Source: Streptomyces sp. MJM8645
Lineage (GTDB): Bacteria > Actinomycetota > Actinomycetes > Streptomycetales > Streptomycetaceae
Assembly: GCF_001625365.1 (NCBI RefSeq)
Contig: NZ_LJJF01000002.1
Coordinates: 248,001 to 312,000, forward strand
DNA length: 64,000 bases
Reading direction: 5' to 3'
Part shown: piece after piece, positions 7,654 to 15,993 of the stretch
How the letters are laid out: every line of letters begins with the position of its first letter
Position numbering within the stretch: the first letter of the stretch is position 1
Program-made: the position numbers and the translations under genes
Notes under the pieces: generated by a model
The model's database searches: none
What the model was told of the DNA's origin: nothing
What the model saw: only the letters and a program-made list of their open reading frames with translations

Positions 7654-9234
7654 TCAGGTGGTGGCCTGGATTTGCCAGGTCGTGCCGTTGTGGGTGAGTC
7701 CGAGGTTGAGCAGGGTTCGCAGGTTGAGGGCGGCTGCGCGGGTGTGGAGCCAGGTGTTGTTCTTGATGGTTCCTCGGTAGCGCAGGCGGCGGCTTCGGTG
7801 TCCGACGAGCCAGGCCACGGCTCGTTCGACCGGGGGTCGCCATCGGCGGTAGGCGGCTTGCCAGGCGGGGTCGGCGGCTTGTCGGCGGGCGGTGTGCTGG
7901 AGGTCGTAGCCGGGTTGGATCCGAAGGGTCCTGCCGGTCTTGGAGGCGGTGCACCGCTCGCGGAGCTGGCAGCCGGTGCAGCGGTCACCGAAGGCCGCCG
8001 AGCGGGGTGTGTCGGGGCCGCGGTCGGGTGAGAGCGGGACGGCGCGGCCGGCAGGGCAGGTGACCGTCCCGCGGGCGGTGTCGATCCGGAAGTCGTCGAG
8101 GACGAGACCGCCCGCGATGGCGGGTCGTTGAGGGGCGGGCTTGAAGAACAGGCGGTGTCCTGCGCCGCCGAGGGCCTGGCGGGCGCCTCCCGTGGAGTAG
8201 GCGGTGTCGCCGAACGCGTCCACCGGCTCGTCCTCGCCCGCGAGCAGGCTCTCGGCGACGGCGGCTTCGTGGTGCTGGGGCCCTGCGCCCGGGGTGAGCT
8301 CGACCTCGGTGTAGATCGTGGTCTCGGGCTCGATGGCGAGGTGGGCCTTGTATCCGTCCTGGTAGTGGGTGCGGGTCTTGTGGACGTGTCGGGCGTCGGG
8401 GTCGACGGTGGAGACGATCCGGTCGGGTGCGGTGCCCCGGGTGATGCGCCAGCGGCCGTCACGGCCGTCGGAGTCGTCGGCGGGCTCGACGTCCTGTCCG
8501 GCGACCAGGGCCAGCAGGCCGACCGCGGTGGCGGCCTTCTCTCCGAGTTGCTGCTCGGGCAGGTGCCCGAGCAGCAACAGCGCGTCGCCGACCAGGGCGT
8601 CCACGAGGTCGGCGCGGGCCTGGGCGTCGTTCCAGGCGATGCGGGGCTTGCCCGGGTCGGCGTAGTCGTGTGCGGTGCAGTGGCGGGTGGCGACCTCGTC
8701 GGCGCCGGGGACCTCGCGGATCACCGCACGCACGGCGGCGATCAGCTGGGTCACGGTGTCCTGGGTGGCGACCGCGTCGTCCAGCACGGTCGAATCCAGC
8801 GCCCGGCGGTGCTTGCCCTTGAGGACGCCGGTCGCCTTCACCACCTCCCGCACGGCCTCGAACACGCGGTTTGGTTGGGCGGAGCGGGCCAGGCGGCGGC
8901 GGAAGTAGGCCAGGAGTGAGGAATCGAACGCGGTGTCGTGCAGGCCGAGTCCGCACGCGGCCTTCCACCGCAGGTCGCAGCGCAGTTCCTGGACCGTCTC
9001 GAAGTCCGAGAGCCCGTGCAGGGCCTGAAGAGTGATCGCGGCTGCCAGGATCTGGGGCGGCATGCTCGGGCGGCCGTTCGCCGACGGGTACATGTCCGTG
9101 AACATCACCGCAGGAAACAGCCGGCCGCGATGCTCGGCCAGGAACGCGAACACACTCCCTGCCGGAATCAGGTCCCGGCAGGTCTCCCAGACATCCGGCC
9201 CGACAGTCTCTCCGGACCATTCCCCCATCGCCAC
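7654..9234 (-). CDS. IS1182-family-like DDE transposase
   Basis: A full-length 526-residue transposase. The N-terminal helical DUF772-type domain (PPQILAAAITLQALHGLSD) is followed by the catalytic core: first Asp in RRALDSTVLDDAV, second Asp in DAFGDTAYSTGGAR, and the Glu in PPVERAVAWLVGHRSRRLRY. A zinc-ribbon-like Cys cluster (DRCTGCQLRERC) lies between the second Asp and the Glu, usual for this family. The frame is unbroken. The GTG at 9234 has no clear Shine-Dalgarno; an ATG two codons later is equally possible. Poor translation signals are common for IS genes. Confidence 0.92.
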   Translation of the reverse strand: MAMGEWSGETVGPDVWETCRDLIPAGSVFAFLAEHRGRLFPAVMFTDMYPSANGRPSMPPQILAAAITLQALHGLSDFETVQELRCDLRWKAACGLGLHDTAFDSSLLAYFRRRLARSAQPNRVFEAVREVVKATGVLKGKHRRALDSTVLDDAVATQDTVTQLIAAVRAVIREVPGADEVATRHCTAHDYADPGKPRIAWNDAQARADLVDALVGDALLLLGHLPEQQLGEKAATAVGLLALVAGQDVEPADDSDGRDGRWRITRGTAPDRIVSTVDPDARHVHKTRTHYQDGYKAHLAIEPETTIYTEVELTPGAGPQHHEAAVAESLLAGEDEPVDAFGDTAYSTGGARQALGGAGHRLFFKPAPQRPAIAGGLVLDDFRIDTARGTVTCPAGRAVPLSPDRGPDTPRSAAFGDRCTGCQLRERCTASKTGRTLRIQPGYDLQHTARRQAADPAWQAAYRRWRPPVERAVAWLVGHRSRRLRYRGTIKNNTWLHTRAAALNLRTLLNLGLTHNGTTWQIQATT

Positions 9235-9245
9235 AACACGAGTCT

Positions 9246-9271
9246 GGCCCCGCCGCTCACGCGGCGGGGCC
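9246..9271. terminator. Strong hairpin at the IS right end
   Basis: Perfect 11-bp GC arms (9246-9256 and 9261-9271) with a 4-nt TCAC loop lie between the IS end and the transposase start. In this position a hairpin would stop or mask read-through transcription entering the element from the neighbouring minus-strand gene, limiting transposase synthesis. The role is inferred from position. Confidence 0.65.
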
Positions 9272-9328
9272 AGAACCCAACATCTTCATCAGTCTTCTAG
9301 GGCGTGCCCTGTCGATGAGAGCGGCCTG

Positions 9329-10006
9329 TCAGGAGGTGAGGACGGAGATCCCGTCTCCGAACAGTTTCAACCCGAGGACGAAGAACAGGACCGCCATCAC
9401 GGCGACGTTGTGCTGAGCTGCCCAGTCCTTCCAGTTACCGAGCGTGGTCTGGGCTCGCTCTCCCCCGAGCACGAAGACTCCCAGTGGGGCCAACAGGCCG
9501 AGGGTGGCGATCACGACGAAGATCGCCAGTGAGGCGATCTGCTGCCCTGCCGGCAGTCCGGCCGAGCCGATCGCGGCGCCCGCGGCGAGGGTCAGCGGGG
9601 CGTTCTTGGCGTTGAGCGCGGACAGGGCCAGTCCGAGTGCGAGGACCTTGACCGGCGTGAGACGGTCGATCGCGCTCATCCACTTCGGCAGCTGGGCCTG
9701 CGACGGATCCTTCGGGCGCCGGTGCCATTGCCGGGCGCCGAAGAGGACGAGGAGCAGGCCCAGGACGAGCTTGAGGACTCCCACCCAGGTGGCCGGGTGA
9801 TGGTGGGCGGAGGCGCCTGCGGGGGAAGCGATCGCCAGCATCACCGCGCCCAGCGCCGAGAGTCCCAGGATCCAGCCGACGGTGAAGAGGACTCCGTTGA
9901 GGCGTCCCCGAGGCGTGGCGAGGATGAGGATGATGGCGATGATCGGGAGTGGGCTGATCGCGACGCCGGCGGCGAGACCCAGGATGTCACCGAGAACTTT
10001 GCCCAT
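9329..10006 (-). CDS. GAP-family (Sap-like) integral membrane protein
   Basis: A 225-residue protein with six hydrophobic segments. The first reads LGLAAGVAISPLPIIAIILI, and the SPLPI signature plus the later LNAKNAPLTLAAGAAIGSAG are typical of the GAP/Sap family of LysE-like fold transporters. The ATG at 10006 follows TGGAGGC, which fixes the start against the longer frame to 10105. A clear paralogue is at 44843-45496. The family has been linked to export of glycolipids in mycobacteria; the substrate here is unknown. Its 3' flank continues from the point where MITE copy 1 and the IS were inserted. Confidence 0.85.
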   Translation of the reverse strand: MGKVLGDILGLAAGVAISPLPIIAIILILATPRGRLNGVLFTVGWILGLSALGAVMLAIASPAGASAHHHPATWVGVLKLVLGLLLVLFGARQWHRRPKDPSQAQLPKWMSAIDRLTPVKVLALGLALSALNAKNAPLTLAAGAAIGSAGLPAGQQIASLAIFVVIATLGLLAPLGVFVLGGERAQTTLGNWKDWAAQHNVAVMAVLFFVLGLKLFGDGISVLTS

Positions 10007-10255
10007 GATTGCCTCCAGAGGGGAGTCAGAGCGCGTGACGACGACGAACCCGGCAGGCCCATGTTCCAGTTCCATGATCCTGCGCTCTGACGAAGCTGTC
10101 CTCATGAGCTTCTCGGAGCTCTGAAGGCCTTGGCCTGCTCGTCGCCCAGTGGTGCCCCCACCGCGCTCGGGTCAGGATGAAGAGGTGAGGGCGATGGCGC
10201 CTCATGTTCGGGCGGTTGGCGTCCCTCGCACCGACCACGGCAGGAGGACGTCACG

Positions 10256-10846
10256 ATGACCGCGATGACAGGCGCTACCCAATCGGCTCACCCCGAGCGC
10301 CCGGGCAGGTCGGATGGGGTCTGCAGTGAGTTCACCGTCTTCACCAAGATCAAGCCGGGCCATGCGGATGCGCTGCGTGAGGATCTCGCGACGCTCGCCG
10401 ACGCGGCGCATGACGAGAGCGCCCATGCGGCGGTGCGCCAGATCGGCACCCTGCATGACGCACGGCACGTGATCTTCGACGACGACACCCGGTTCATGTT
10501 CGCCAGCGTTTTCGACGGCTCCTGGGACACCTACATCGACGACTTCGCCAAGACGGTGGTCGGGTCCCGTTTCGACAAGGTCTTCTCGCACAGCGAAGGG
10601 TTCCCCGGCGTCGCCGATCCGGGGGTGAAGGACTGGTTCGTCGCCCACCAGGAGCCGGCGGGGGTCTTCGTCAGCGCCTATCCCGACCTCACCGTCCAGC
10701 AGATCTACAAGGACCACCGCGTGGACGACGCGTTCCAGGAGGTGCTGGACACCCCCCAGTTCCGGGCGGCGCTGGACAACCCGGCCAACGCGGAGTTGGT
10801 GGCCACGCCGGCCTTCCAGAAGCTGCTGGAGGAAGCCTCGGCCTAG
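10256..10846 (+). CDS. Conserved protein upstream of DyP peroxidase, function unknown
   Basis: A 196-residue soluble protein. The core from residue 22 (CSEFTVFTKIKPGHADALRE) through RFMFASVFDGSWDTYIDDF resembles a dimeric alpha-beta barrel (ferredoxin-like) half, the same fold class as DyP peroxidases and monooxygenase-like stress proteins. This is a fold impression, not a family match. It precedes the DyP peroxidase and catalase-like genes in the same direction, separated by MITE copy 2. The TAG stop lies within the CTAG at the MITE border. The ATG at 10256 lies within an AGGAGG-containing context (AGGAGGACGTCACG). Confidence 0.72.
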   Translation: MTAMTGATQSAHPERPGRSDGVCSEFTVFTKIKPGHADALREDLATLADAAHDESAHAAVRQIGTLHDARHVIFDDDTRFMFASVFDGSWDTYIDDFAKTVVGSRFDKVFSHSEGFPGVADPGVKDWFVAHQEPAGVFVSAYPDLTVQQIYKDHRVDDAFQEVLDTPQFRAALDNPANAELVATPAFQKLLEEASA

Positions 10847-11005
10847 GGGCTCTCTTTCGGATCACGTCGGATCAGCGCGCGGCGTCGGAGTGCGTGCATC
10901 GCAAGGCGGAGGAGGGAGTCCATGCGGAGCATCGGCGACCGACGACAACGCGGCGAGGTGCGTGCTCCGGCGTCGCGCGCCCGGCGTGATCCGAAAGAGA
11001 GCCCC
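10846..11005. mobile_element. 160-bp MITE, copy 2
   Basis: Same element as at 7452-7611, same length, one base different. Perfect 21-bp inverted ends are at 10846-10866 and 10985-11005, and CTAG borders both ends (10843-10846, 11005-11008). It separates the conserved gene at 10256 from the DyP peroxidase at 11168. As with copy 1, the left border coincides with the TAG stop of the upstream gene, so neither insertion broke a coding region. It could act as a terminator hairpin for that gene. Confidence 0.9.
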
Positions 11006-11167
11006 TAGCACCCGGGCACGGCCGACCATCGGAGCCCACCCACCATCGGTGGACCAGGTCGGCCGGTGCGAGCCGGCCGTTGCCGGGCTGTCCAGGCGGA
11101 GACAGATGCGCAGGGACATATGCAGAGAGACAGATGTGGAGACGGATGTGGAGAGGCACAAGCGACC

Positions 11168-12523
11168 ATGAACACAGCGGACAGCGGCAGCGCGGCGGGC
11201 GGCGTGCGCGTCGAGATCGACGACGTCCAGAGCGGGGCCCTGCGTCCACGGCCCGTGCCCTACGAGGGACGGTTCGTCTTCCTGCGCGTGGATGACCGGC
11301 ACGTCGGGCGCGCCCTGCTGCGCAAACTGCTCCCGTTGACCTCGGGCGGTCTGCCCAGTGTGGACCCGAACCGGGATGCCTGGGTGACCGTGGCGTTCAC
11401 CCACCAGGGGCTGCGGGCCCTGGGGGTGCCCCAGGAGTCCCTGGACAGCTTTCCGCGGGCGTTCCGTGAGGGCATGGCCGCTCGGGCGGAGCTGATCGGT
11501 GACGTGGGCGAGAGTGCACCGGCCCGCTGGGAGGCCCCGTTCGGAACCGGTGAGGTCCACATCGCGTTGAGCGCCCTGTCCTCCGATGCGGCGCAGCTGG
11601 AGAGGGAGCTGGGGCGGGCCCGTGTCGCCTACGAGGGCACGCCCGGTGTCCAGGTGATCTGGCAGCAGGAGGTCCACCAGCTCCCGACCGGGCGTACCAC
11701 CTTCGGATTCCGTGACGGCATCAGCCATCCGAACATCGAGGGCGTCGGGCTGCCCGGCTCCAACCCGCAGGAAGCCCCGATCAAGGCCGGCGAGTTCATC
11801 CTCGGCTACCCCGACGAGACCGGCGGCCTGCCGCCCGTGCCCAGCCCCGACGTGCTGGGACGCAACGGGACCTACGTGGCCGTTCGCAAGATCCACACCA
11901 ACGTGGCGGCCTGGCGCCGGTACCTTCGTGCGAACAGCTCCAGCGCCGAGGAGGAGACACTGCTGGCGGCGAAGATGGTCGGGCGCTGGCCGAGCGGGGC
12001 GCCGTTGACGCTGGCGCCGGAGCACGATGATCCGGAGCTGGCGGCCGATCCGCGCCGCGTCAACGACTTCCTGTACCGGGAGAACGACGATCGCGGCTTC
12101 CGGTGCCCGGCCGGGGCGCACATCCGGCGCACCAACCCCCGTGATGCCACCATCATCGGCGACGCACGGATGCACCGGCTCATCCGTCGCGGCACCACCT
12201 ACGGCCCGCCGCTGCCCGAGGGCGTGCTGGAGGACGACGGCGCGGAGCGGGGCCTGGTCGGCGTGTTCATGGGGGCCCATCTGGAACGGCAGTTCGAGTT
12301 CATCAAGGCCGAATGGGTCAACGACGGCAACTTCATCGGCTACCCCGGCGAGAAGGACCCGGTGGCCGGACATCACGGCGGAACCGGCAGCGTCACCATC
12401 CCGGAGAAGCCGGTCCGGCGCCGCCTGAAGAACCTGCCCAGCTTCGTGGTCACCCGCGGCGGCGAGTACTGCTTCCTGCCGGGTCTGCGTGCCCTGCGCT
12501 GGCTCGCCGAGCTGGAGGACTGA
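11168..12523 (+). CDS. DyP-type (dye-decolourising) heme peroxidase
   Basis: A 451-residue DyP-type peroxidase. The distal GxxDG motif is GFRDG with Asp183, followed by SHPNIEG. The proximal heme ligand is His318 in GAHIRRTNPR, with the Arg/Asn surroundings of the family. There is no Tat signal, so it is probably cytoplasmic or encapsulated; no encapsulin gene is visible. The start at 11168 follows GGAGAGG; the open frame upstream to 11066 covers a stretch of degenerate GAGACRGATGTG repeats that look non-coding. It is followed 55 nt later by a catalase-like gene, suggesting a peroxide-handling operon. Confidence 0.92.
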   Translation: MNTADSGSAAGGVRVEIDDVQSGALRPRPVPYEGRFVFLRVDDRHVGRALLRKLLPLTSGGLPSVDPNRDAWVTVAFTHQGLRALGVPQESLDSFPRAFREGMAARAELIGDVGESAPARWEAPFGTGEVHIALSALSSDAAQLERELGRARVAYEGTPGVQVIWQQEVHQLPTGRTTFGFRDGISHPNIEGVGLPGSNPQEAPIKAGEFILGYPDETGGLPPVPSPDVLGRNGTYVAVRKIHTNVAAWRRYLRANSSSAEEETLLAAKMVGRWPSGAPLTLAPEHDDPELAADPRRVNDFLYRENDDRGFRCPAGAHIRRTNPRDATIIGDARMHRLIRRGTTYGPPLPEGVLEDDGAERGLVGVFMGAHLERQFEFIKAEWVNDGNFIGYPGEKDPVAGHHGGTGSVTIPEKPVRRRLKNLPSFVVTRGGEYCFLPGLRALRWLAELED

Positions 12524-12578
12524 GGGCGATTCCCACCCCCTGAGGTCCGATCACGCTCTCCGAGGAGAGGTCGGAGTC

Positions 12579-13703
12579 ATGACAGCACAGTTCGTCCGCT
12601 ACACGCCCGACGTCGAAGACGACGACCCGCACTTCGACCGCAACGTGCAGACGGTGATCGAGAAGACCGAGAGCTACATCGCCGAGTCGGTCGAGGCCGG
12701 TGGCACCGGACGGGCCCTGCGCGACGCCCACGCCAAGGGCTACGGGCTGGTCCGAGGGGAAGTGGAGATCCTGGCCGGGCTGCCCCCCGAGTACGCCCAG
12801 GGAATCTACGCGACTGCGGGAACCCACGATGCGCTGATCCGCTTCTCCAACGGCTCGCCCCACGCGGGAGCCGACGCGCGGCTGGGTGCCGCCACCGGAC
12901 TGGCGCTGAAGATGTTCGACGTCCCCGGCCCGACCCTGCTGGAGGACGAACCGGACACGGGCACATTCGACTACGCCAACATCAACGGACCGGTCTTCTT
13001 CTGCAACACGGTCGAGCACTACCTGTTCATCCAGGAACTGTTCCTGAACGCGCCGGCGTACTTCTCCCAGGGCCGACCCGGCGCGCATCGGTTCTTCACC
13101 GAATTCGTGACCGGGAAAGGAACGCTGGACCAGGAGGACTGGGCCTGGGACGAGTTCCTGGCCTTCCTGCGCCTGTCGAAGACGCCTCCGGCGAACCTGC
13201 TGCTGTCCAGCTACTGGACGATGGGCGCGGTCCGGCACGGGGACTACATCGCCAAGGTGCGCATCACCCCCGACCCGTCCTTCGCCGCGGCGGTGGTGCG
13301 GCGCACCATCGACCCGGCCTCGGGGGCGGAGTTCTTCCGCCCGGCCCTGCAAGCCGAGTTGCAGGAACGGCCCTACGCCTTCGACATCCAGGTCCAGCTC
13401 TGCACCGACCTGGAGCGCATGCCGGTGGAGGACACCACCGTGGAGTGGCCCGAGCAGCTCTCGCCGTCCGTCACCGTGGCGAAGCTGCGGCTGCCGCAGC
13501 AGGACATCTCCGGCCCCGAGAACCTGGAGAAGATGGACTCGCTGTCCTTCACGCCCTGGCGGGTCACCGCCGAGCACGCGCCCCTGGGCAACATCATGCG
13601 GGCCCGCAAGGAGGTCTACCGGCAGTCCTCCATCGCGCGCCACAAGCTCAACCGGCAGCCGCGCACGGAACCCCGCAGCGCCGACGACGTACTCGGCGCC
13701 TGA
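12579..13703 (+). CDS. Catalase-like heme protein (y4iL-like class)
   Basis: A 374-residue protein of the catalase superfamily. DALIRFSNGSPHAGADARLG and ATGLALKMFD correspond to the catalase RFSTV...GFA.KFY segment, and later FDIQVQLCTDLERMPVEDTT with WPEQLSP matches the C-terminal barrel. The sequence is shorter than a true catalase and the usual N-terminal catalytic His-His context is not evident, so peroxidase or lipoxygenase-like chemistry is possible. The ATG at 12579 follows GGTCGGAG. Same direction as and close to the DyP peroxidase; probably co-transcribed. Confidence 0.85.
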   Translation: MTAQFVRYTPDVEDDDPHFDRNVQTVIEKTESYIAESVEAGGTGRALRDAHAKGYGLVRGEVEILAGLPPEYAQGIYATAGTHDALIRFSNGSPHAGADARLGAATGLALKMFDVPGPTLLEDEPDTGTFDYANINGPVFFCNTVEHYLFIQELFLNAPAYFSQGRPGAHRFFTEFVTGKGTLDQEDWAWDEFLAFLRLSKTPPANLLLSSYWTMGAVRHGDYIAKVRITPDPSFAAAVVRRTIDPASGAEFFRPALQAELQERPYAFDIQVQLCTDLERMPVEDTTVEWPEQLSPSVTVAKLRLPQQDISGPENLEKMDSLSFTPWRVTAEHAPLGNIMRARKEVYRQSSIARHKLNRQPRTEPRSADDVLGA

Positions 13704-13787
13704 CCCGGCCCACCACCGCGACGGTGCGTCGACCGGGGCGGTCGGCCCTGACAGCCCGCTGCCGCCGGCGTGCCAGGGCCCGGCCGG

Positions 13788-14693
13788 TCACTTCAGGGTG
13801 ACGATCTTGCGCATGCCCAGGCCGGCGTTCGGGACGCCCGTCCGCTCGTCGGGAATCATGCAGAGCAGGACGTACCGTCCGGGCTGCAGGCCGTGGGCCT
13901 GCACGGAGGCGGTGCGGTCGCCGGACATGGCGCCGAGGCCGGTGGCCGGCCCGGTGAACGGGGACCGGGCCGGCAGGCCGCCCAGCGCGACGTCCCTCAG
14001 GTACTCCCCGATCTGCTCGTCGGTGGTGTCCGCACCGATCGGCCGCAGCTGCATCTCGTGGATCTGCTTCGACTCGTCGTGCACCAGGTAGGCCAGGTGC
14101 GCGTGGTCGACGTCCTCGGTCTGGAAACGCGGGCCCTCGGCCGTGTCCTTCTCGATCACGATGCCGTCGTCGAAGCGGACCTGGTTGTCGTTCTGGCCGT
14201 TCGTACCGACCAGGTTCAGTTTCCTGGAGACCGGGTGGGCCGGGTCCGCCCGGAACGCGGTGAGGTCCAGCAGGTAGACCGGCCCGGGGCTGACCTCCTC
14301 GGTGAACTGCTCGTGCACCTGCGAGGTGACCAGCGCCCCGCCCAGCAGGTCCGCCTCGCCGTTCACCGCCCGGATCCCGGCGCCCGCGGTGGCCGGCGAC
14401 GGGCTGACCGCGTCGGCGAGGTCCCGGAGGACCTGGTCGATGGTCACTCCCTCGTGCGGACGCAGCAGCTGCAGCTGCCGGCCGTTCGGGTCGTCCGTCT
14501 TGACCCGGAAGCTGACCAGGCCGCCCTTCGCGGTGTCCGGTGCCTGCAGGCCGGAGGCTCCGATGCTCACCTCGACGGGGTGCTCCTCCGGCGAGGCGGC
14601 GCCGGCCGTACCACTCGCACCGACGCTCGTCGCCAGGGCGAGGGCCGAGACGGTCACCGTCCGTACCATGCGCGCGAACACGTGCTCCACCAT
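13788..14693 (-). CDS. Exported protein with cupredoxin-like C-terminus
   Basis: A 301-residue protein with a signal peptide (RMVRTVTVSALALATSVG, cleavage near AGAASPEE). The C-terminal part, LQPGRYVLLCMIPDERTG then VPNAGLGMRKIVTL, has the beta-strand spacing and the single Cys plus GMxKxVxL ending seen in blue-copper-like domains, but the full set of copper ligands is not clear. The start at 14693 follows AAAGGA; the frame upstream (to 15365) is antisense to the next gene. Convergent with the catalase-like gene. Function unknown. Confidence 0.72.
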   Translation of the reverse strand: MVEHVFARMVRTVTVSALALATSVGASGTAGAASPEEHPVEVSIGASGLQAPDTAKGGLVSFRVKTDDPNGRQLQLLRPHEGVTIDQVLRDLADAVSPSPATAGAGIRAVNGEADLLGGALVTSQVHEQFTEEVSPGPVYLLDLTAFRADPAHPVSRKLNLVGTNGQNDNQVRFDDGIVIEKDTAEGPRFQTEDVDHAHLAYLVHDESKQIHEMQLRPIGADTTDEQIGEYLRDVALGGLPARSPFTGPATGLGAMSGDRTASVQAHGLQPGRYVLLCMIPDERTGVPNAGLGMRKIVTLK

Positions 14694-14960
14694 GAAGAAT
14701 CCTTTCTGTGGGTGGCCTCCGGCGCGGAACATCCCCCACCGCGCGCGGCAGACCACGCCCCGCACCGGAAGGCGACCGGTTCGGACCATCGGGCAGCGGG
14801 GCCCGGCCAGCGATGGCGATGGTGCCGGCGGGCGCGAAGGGGCGCCCGGAGGCCTGGCCGGCCTCGGTTCGGCGGGCGCCGGGCGGATCGTTGCGATCCT
14901 GTTGCGCGGGCAGTGGCGCAGCTCATAGGCGTTGCGGGTGGTTCGTGATCGCATCGGCTG

Positions 14961-15887
14961 ATGCATCAGTTCGAGAACGCCGGGAATCACCTGACGGCCC
15001 GCCGGCCGGCTGCCGCGGTTGCGGTGGCCGCGGTCTGCGCAGCCCTGCTCGTGGGCTGCGGAGAGCGGGCGACCGGGGTTTCGCCGGCCACCGGCGGTGC
15101 CGGGCCGTGCGGGGCGCCGTTGCCGTCGGCGTCCCGCAATGGGCAGGCGTCGCCCGGGCTCGCGCAGGGCGGGGTGCGGATCACGGCCGCCAGTACGGCC
15201 TGCGCGGAGTACGAGGTCACCAATCCGGGGGACGAGACCTCTGATGTCACAGCGGTGTTCAGCCGCCTCTCGGCGGCCGGAGGTGCGCTGGACAACGTGA
15301 CGCAGGTCGTCACCGCGCTCGCTCCGGGGGCCACCGCGAAGGGGCGGATCGAGCTGGACGGGCACGGGCAGGCGCGGCCGGGCGCCGGACCGCTGGTGAA
15401 GATCGTCCAGGTCCGCAGTGTGCCCAGCGCCGAGGCCTCGCAGCCGGGCGGCCCCTGCCCGGCCTCAGGCCTGCGGCTGTACGCGGACGACGGCGACGCC
15501 GCGATGGGCCTGCGCGTGGTCGGCCTGCACCTGCGCAACTGCGGGACGTCCGCGGTGTCCGTCAACGGCTACCCGAAGCTGCAACTGCTCGACGTGGAGC
15601 ACCGGCCGGTCGACGGGGTGCGTTTCTTGTCCGGCGGCGCCGGGATCGCCGGCGGCACCGGCGCGGACGACCCGCCGCAGGAGATCGTGCTGCGCCCGGG
15701 AGAGGGCGCCCGTTCCACGCTGGTGTGGCGCAACACCGTGGAGGGCGGCAACCCGGTGAACGCCCCTTACGTGCGGGTCCGGGCCACCCCTGACGCGGCC
15801 CCGGTGATGGTCGTCCCGGAGATCGACCTGGGTACCACGGGGCGGCTCGGCGTCGGCGCCTGGGCCAGGGAGGACAGCCGGCCGTGA
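14961..15887 (+). CDS. Lipoprotein with DUF4232-type C-terminal domain
   Basis: A 308-residue protein. The N-terminus has a signal with lipobox-like LLVGCG at about residues 30-35, so it is probably lipid-anchored outside the membrane. Residues about 165-300 (PCPASGLRLYADDGDAAMGL, then LRNCGTSAVSVNGYPKLQLL) match the DUF4232 pattern with paired Cys. The GTG or ATG choice is not firm: the ATG at 14961 has no strong Shine-Dalgarno. It is divergent from the exported protein at 14693 across a 267-nt gap. No link to the synthase genes is evident. Confidence 0.8.
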   Translation: MHQFENAGNHLTARRPAAAVAVAAVCAALLVGCGERATGVSPATGGAGPCGAPLPSASRNGQASPGLAQGGVRITAASTACAEYEVTNPGDETSDVTAVFSRLSAAGGALDNVTQVVTALAPGATAKGRIELDGHGQARPGAGPLVKIVQVRSVPSAEASQPGGPCPASGLRLYADDGDAAMGLRVVGLHLRNCGTSAVSVNGYPKLQLLDVEHRPVDGVRFLSGGAGIAGGTGADDPPQEIVLRPGEGARSTLVWRNTVEGGNPVNAPYVRVRATPDAAPVMVVPEIDLGTTGRLGVGAWAREDSRP

Positions 15888-15930
15888 GCGGGGCGCCGGC
15901 GGTCCTCCCCCAGCGTGCTCTCGTGCTGGG

Positions 15931-15952
15931 AGAATTTTCCACGGAAAATTCT
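15931..15952. other. Perfect 22-bp AT-rich palindrome between convergent genes
   Basis: AGAATTTTCC and its complement GGAAAATTCT flank a 2-nt AC centre. The core is almost all A/T in a region of about 75 percent GC, and it sits alone between the convergent lipoprotein and condensation genes. It could be a protein-binding site, a cruciform or part of a terminator. A separate GC terminator hairpin follows at once. Confidence 0.6.
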
Positions 15953-15959
15953 GGTCCCC

Positions 15960-15982
15960 GACCGCCCCGCCCGGGGGCGGTC
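15960..15982. terminator. GC hairpin terminator at the 3' end of the synthase operon
   Basis: 9-bp arms GACCGCCCC (15960-15968) and GGGGCGGTC (15974-15982) with a 5-nt loop, 11 nt after the stop of the minus-strand condensation gene. No U-tract, as is usual in actinomycetes. It may act in both directions. Confidence 0.6.
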
Positions 15983-15993
15983 CGTCCGGTCGG

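Larger units (their letters stand above)
7611..9300 (-). mobile_element. IS1182-like insertion sequence
   Basis: The element is bounded by CTAG at 7611-7614 and 9297-9300. Inside these are terminal inverted repeats: the left end reads AAGGCTGATGAAGATCTTGG and the right end, on the other strand, AAGACTGATGAAGATGTTGG, with two mismatches over about 23 bp plus the CTAG. It holds one transposase gene on the minus strand and a strong hairpin just inside the right end. The repeated CTAG is best read as a 4-bp target duplication, and the target was the right border of MITE copy 1. The element looks intact and recent. Confidence 0.88.

Noticed and set aside
7640-9220. Plus-strand frames across the IS
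   Set aside because: Antisense to the transposase with low-complexity composition.
14961-15887. DUF4232 lipoprotein as a member of the biosynthetic operon
   Set aside because: It is on the opposite strand, convergent, and separated by a terminator from the condensation gene.
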